This document shows positions 6,556 to 6,824 of a stretch of DNA of 6,824 nt, piece after piece. Where the stretch lies: positions 1-6,824 of the forward strand of contig JAFGHN010000068.1 in NCBI GenBank assembly GCA_016930115.1, written 5' to 3'. A model generated the notes under the pieces. That model did not search any database and was not told the DNA's origin. It worked only from the letters and a program-made list of their open reading frames with translations. Origin of the DNA: Spirochaetales bacterium (lineage in GTDB: Bacteria; Spirochaetota; Spirochaetia; ARS1246). A program made the translations under genes and the position numbers. Positions within the stretch are counted from its first letter, which is position 1, and the number at the start of each line of letters is the position of its first letter.

Positions 6556-6584
6556 TGGAAAAAAATGACCATTTATTGTATACT
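6556..6584 (+). promoter_or_regulatory. Candidate promoter of the lipoprotein gene
   Basis: TGGAAA (6556-6561) and TATACT (6579-6584) are spaced by 17 bases in the most A/T-rich part of the intergenic region. They match the consensus at four and five of six positions. This would put the start of transcription near 6591, giving a leader of about 105 bases. AATAAT at 6590-6595 is an alternative -10, with a poorer upstream element. Confidence 0.4.
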
Positions 6585-6597
6585 TATCGAATAATGT

Positions 6598-6676
6598 CCG
6601 GCACACGCCGGCAGACGGTACGCAAAAATCCCCCATCGGTCTAACGGTGAATCATATACAGGGTTTGGCCGTTCTG
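6598..6676 (+). promoter_or_regulatory. Structured 5' leader of the lipoprotein gene (no known class assigned)
   Basis: The leader can form a hairpin of CCGGC (6598-6602) with GCCGG (6607-6611) over four bases. A nested structure follows directly. The outer stem pairs CAGACGG (6612-6618) with CCGTTCTG (6669-6676), with one bulged T. A C-run (6630-6634) can meet GGG (6661-6663). An inner hairpin pairs CATCG (6634-6638) with CGGTG (6645-6649) around the loop GTCTAA, using one G-T wobble. The outer stem ends eight bases before the Shine-Dalgarno site. This architecture resembles a cis-regulatory RNA, but I match it to no named riboswitch. Confidence 0.35.
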
Positions 6677-6683
6677 ATGTGGC

Positions 6684-6689
6684 GAGGAG
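6684..6689 (+). promoter_or_regulatory. Shine-Dalgarno site fixing the lipoprotein start
   Basis: GAGGAG lies seven bases before the ATG at 6697. It is the strongest ribosome binding site in the window and fixes the start of the short, truncated reading frame. Confidence 0.8.
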
Positions 6690-6696
6690 AAAATAC

Positions 6697-6824
6697 ATGA
6701 AATACGCAAGTTTGTTTCGCGGATTGTTCTTTTTGGGGACTATTGTTCTTGTTTTGGCTTTGACGGCCTGCCCGAACCCTGTCAACACCGATTTTGCTTT
6801 TGAAGAAGGCGACGGGGATTTTGA
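6697..6824 (+). CDS. Putative lipoprotein, N-terminal 42 codons (3' end outside window)
   Basis: The reading frame runs from the ATG at 6697 to the window edge without a stop. It begins with a short basic segment (K2, R8) and then a hydrophobic stretch, GLFFLGTIVLVLAL (residues 9-22). That leads to the lipobox LTAC, with the acylated cysteine at C25. Signal peptidase II would cut before C25. The mature part visible starts CPNPVNTDFAFEEGDGDF, short and acidic, with no recognisable domain yet. The protein should be anchored to the outer face of the inner membrane or sorted to the outer membrane. Residue +2 is Pro, so sorting is uncertain. Nothing in the visible part gives a function. It is divergent from aroA, with a candidate promoter and a foldable leader upstream. 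Confidence 0.75.
   Translation, partial: MKYASLFRGLFFLGTIVLVLALTACPNPVNTDFAFEEGDGDF

Noticed and set aside
6612..6676. Cyclic-di-GMP-I (GEMM) riboswitch in the lipoprotein leader
   Set aside because: Only ACGCAAA and CGGTCTAA-like fragments resemble the motif. The GGCAAAC element and the expected stem arrangement are absent, so I do not assign the class.

Overview
The window holds six readable genes plus the first 42 codons of a seventh. It looks like chromosomal housekeeping DNA from a fairly GC-rich bacterium. The taxon cannot be fixed from this sequence. HtpG and a lipoprotein-type signal peptide fit a Gram-negative-like or diderm lineage. The EPSP synthase has the SKSHTIRAL-type N-terminus rather than the enterobacterial form. 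I only weakly suspect Spirochaetota or a deltaproteobacterial relative.

Left part (1-4068, + strand): a tight four-gene cluster that reads as one operon. It begins with the C-terminal two-thirds of the Hsp90 chaperone HtpG, cut by the window edge. An HDIG-type HD-domain phosphohydrolase follows 12 bases later, probably starting at a TTG at 1327. A HAD-superfamily phosphatase with a GTG start overlaps it by four bases. Last comes a 447-residue protein made of two RsmC-like methyltransferase units, in which the first is intact and the second has decayed. No terminator or clear promoter lies between these genes.

Middle and right (4154-6459, - strand): a convergent two-gene operon of aroA (EPSP synthase, shikimate pathway) followed by ltaE (low-specificity L-threonine aldolase), separated by 5 bases. 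The 85 bases between the two convergent operons hold GC-rich hairpins and a 12-bp direct repeat, and no gene. The aroA promoter is readable and lies so close to the ATG that the mRNA is probably leaderless.

Right end (6460-6824): a 237-base divergent intergenic region with the aroA promoter, a candidate + strand promoter and a leader that can fold into nested stems ending just before a strong Shine-Dalgarno site. It leads into a lipoprotein gene that runs off the window.

I see no mobile element, CRISPR array, tRNA, rRNA or recognisable defence system. The items most worth a second look are the two-unit methyltransferase with reversed order of active and decayed halves, the structured leader of the lipoprotein gene, the probable leaderless aroA, and the substitutions in the AroA active site.
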